DNA of 13,142 nt from Spirochaetaceae bacterium (lineage in GTDB: Bacteria > Spirochaetota > Spirochaetia > SZUA-6 > Fen-1364), in NCBI GenBank assembly GCA_003170115.1, contig PMZS01000054.1:1-13142 (forward strand), given 5' to 3'. The position numbers were made by a program, and so were the translations under genes. Below, in pieces: positions 12,940 through 13,142 of this stretch. The stretch's first letter is position 1; every line of letters starts with the position of its first letter. Under the pieces are notes generated by a model, which had not been told where the DNA came from, made no database searches, and saw only the letters and a list, made by a program, of their open reading frames with translations.

Positions 12940-13142
12940 GCCTTCCCCTCCGTTGCGATGACGCCGGGCGTGACATCCGCTGCACTGGCCGCGCGCGCGA
13001 CACCCGCCGCGAGCTGAAGGAGTCTCTCCTCGCTCGCTTCTTCCCGGCCGACGTTGCCCACCAGCCGCCCCTCACGCATGACGAGTATCCGATCGCTCAT
13101 GCCCAGGACCTCGATCATTTCCGAGGAAATAAACAGCACGCC
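12936..13142 (-). CDS. C-terminal end of a sugar ABC ATPase, RbsA/MglA type (5' end outside window)
   Basis: The frame runs off the right edge and encodes about 68 residues beginning (G)MLFISSEMIEVLGMSDRILV. The I-S-S-E-(M/L)-x-E-x-L-x-(M)-S-D-R-I segment, with Ser in place of the switch histidine, is typical of the second nucleotide-binding domain of RbsA/MglA-class fused ATPases. A weakly conserved Ala/Gly-rich tail of about 30 residues follows, ending in TGA 12938-12936. The stop overlaps the permease start. It energises the RbsC-type permease; the binding protein gene is not in view and is probably upstream. Confidence 0.9.
   Translation of the reverse strand, partial: GVLFISSEMIEVLGMSDRILVMREGRLVGNVGREEASEERLLQLAAGVARAASAADVTPGVIATEGKA

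Noticed and set aside
11978..13075. Minus-strand frame of 365 codons overlapping the RbsC-type permease
   Set aside because: Arg/His/Pro-rich shadow frame; the other frame has continuous membrane segments and family motifs.
1..13142. CRISPR arrays, tRNA or rRNA genes, phage genes, toxin-antitoxin or defence systems
   Set aside because: No regularly spaced repeats, cloverleaf-like sequence, conserved rRNA stretch or characteristic protein motifs were seen.

Overview
The window is GC-rich bacterial DNA with strong Shine-Dalgarno sequences, tight operons and an uncleaved-lipid (non-lipoprotein) Sec signal peptide on the binding protein, which points to a Gram-negative-type cell envelope. The signal peptide style, the small LapA-type membrane protein and a remnant of a glycyl-radical activase suggest an anaerobe or facultative anaerobe, possibly a spirochaete; this is inference, as no marker gene is present. 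No rRNA, tRNA or CRISPR array was seen.

Left part (1-7.7 kb), an intact uptake and metabolism locus. The left edge holds the end of a TIM-barrel sugar isomerase/epimerase (+ strand). It converges with, and overlaps by 20 bp, a four-gene minus-strand ABC operon: periplasmic binding protein, two PotB/PotC-like permeases and a PotA/UgpC-like ATPase. From a shared AT-rich divergent promoter region (about 4.1-4.37 kb) a plus-strand operon runs the other way: DegT/StrS-type PLP aminotransferase, zinc-dependent medium-chain dehydrogenase, LacI-family regulator. An 11-bp palindromic core occurs both just downstream of the aminotransferase -10 box and just upstream of the regulator gene, a good candidate operator.

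Middle (7.68-10.15 kb), a gene graveyard. Directly after the regulator stop codon lies a truncated, frameshifted creatininase-family gene. Further remnants follow: the tail of an IS91-type transposase, the end of a radical-SAM glycyl-radical activase, an unrecognised frameshifted small gene and a 5'-truncated flavodoxin. Within this zone one unit looks intact: a LapA/DUF1049-type membrane protein preceded by a previously unlisted-looking 33-codon membrane miniprotein whose stop overlaps its start (TAATG).

Right part (10.16-13.14 kb), mostly intact minus-strand genes: a small nitroreductase, a classical short-chain dehydrogenase, then a remnant of a Cys/Met-metabolism PLP enzyme with an internal deletion (+ strand), and finally an RbsC-type sugar permease with the end of its RbsA-type ATPase at the window edge.

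Working hypothesis: aminotransferase, Zn dehydrogenase, creatininase-family hydrolase and TIM-barrel epimerase resemble the dehydrogenase-hydrolase-epimerase logic of the Thermotoga-type inositol pathway (IolM, IolN, IolO) with an added transaminase, so the locus may import and use a cyclitol, aminocyclitol or keto/amino sugar. The hydrolase step appears to be lost here. Substrate identity cannot be told from sequence alone.
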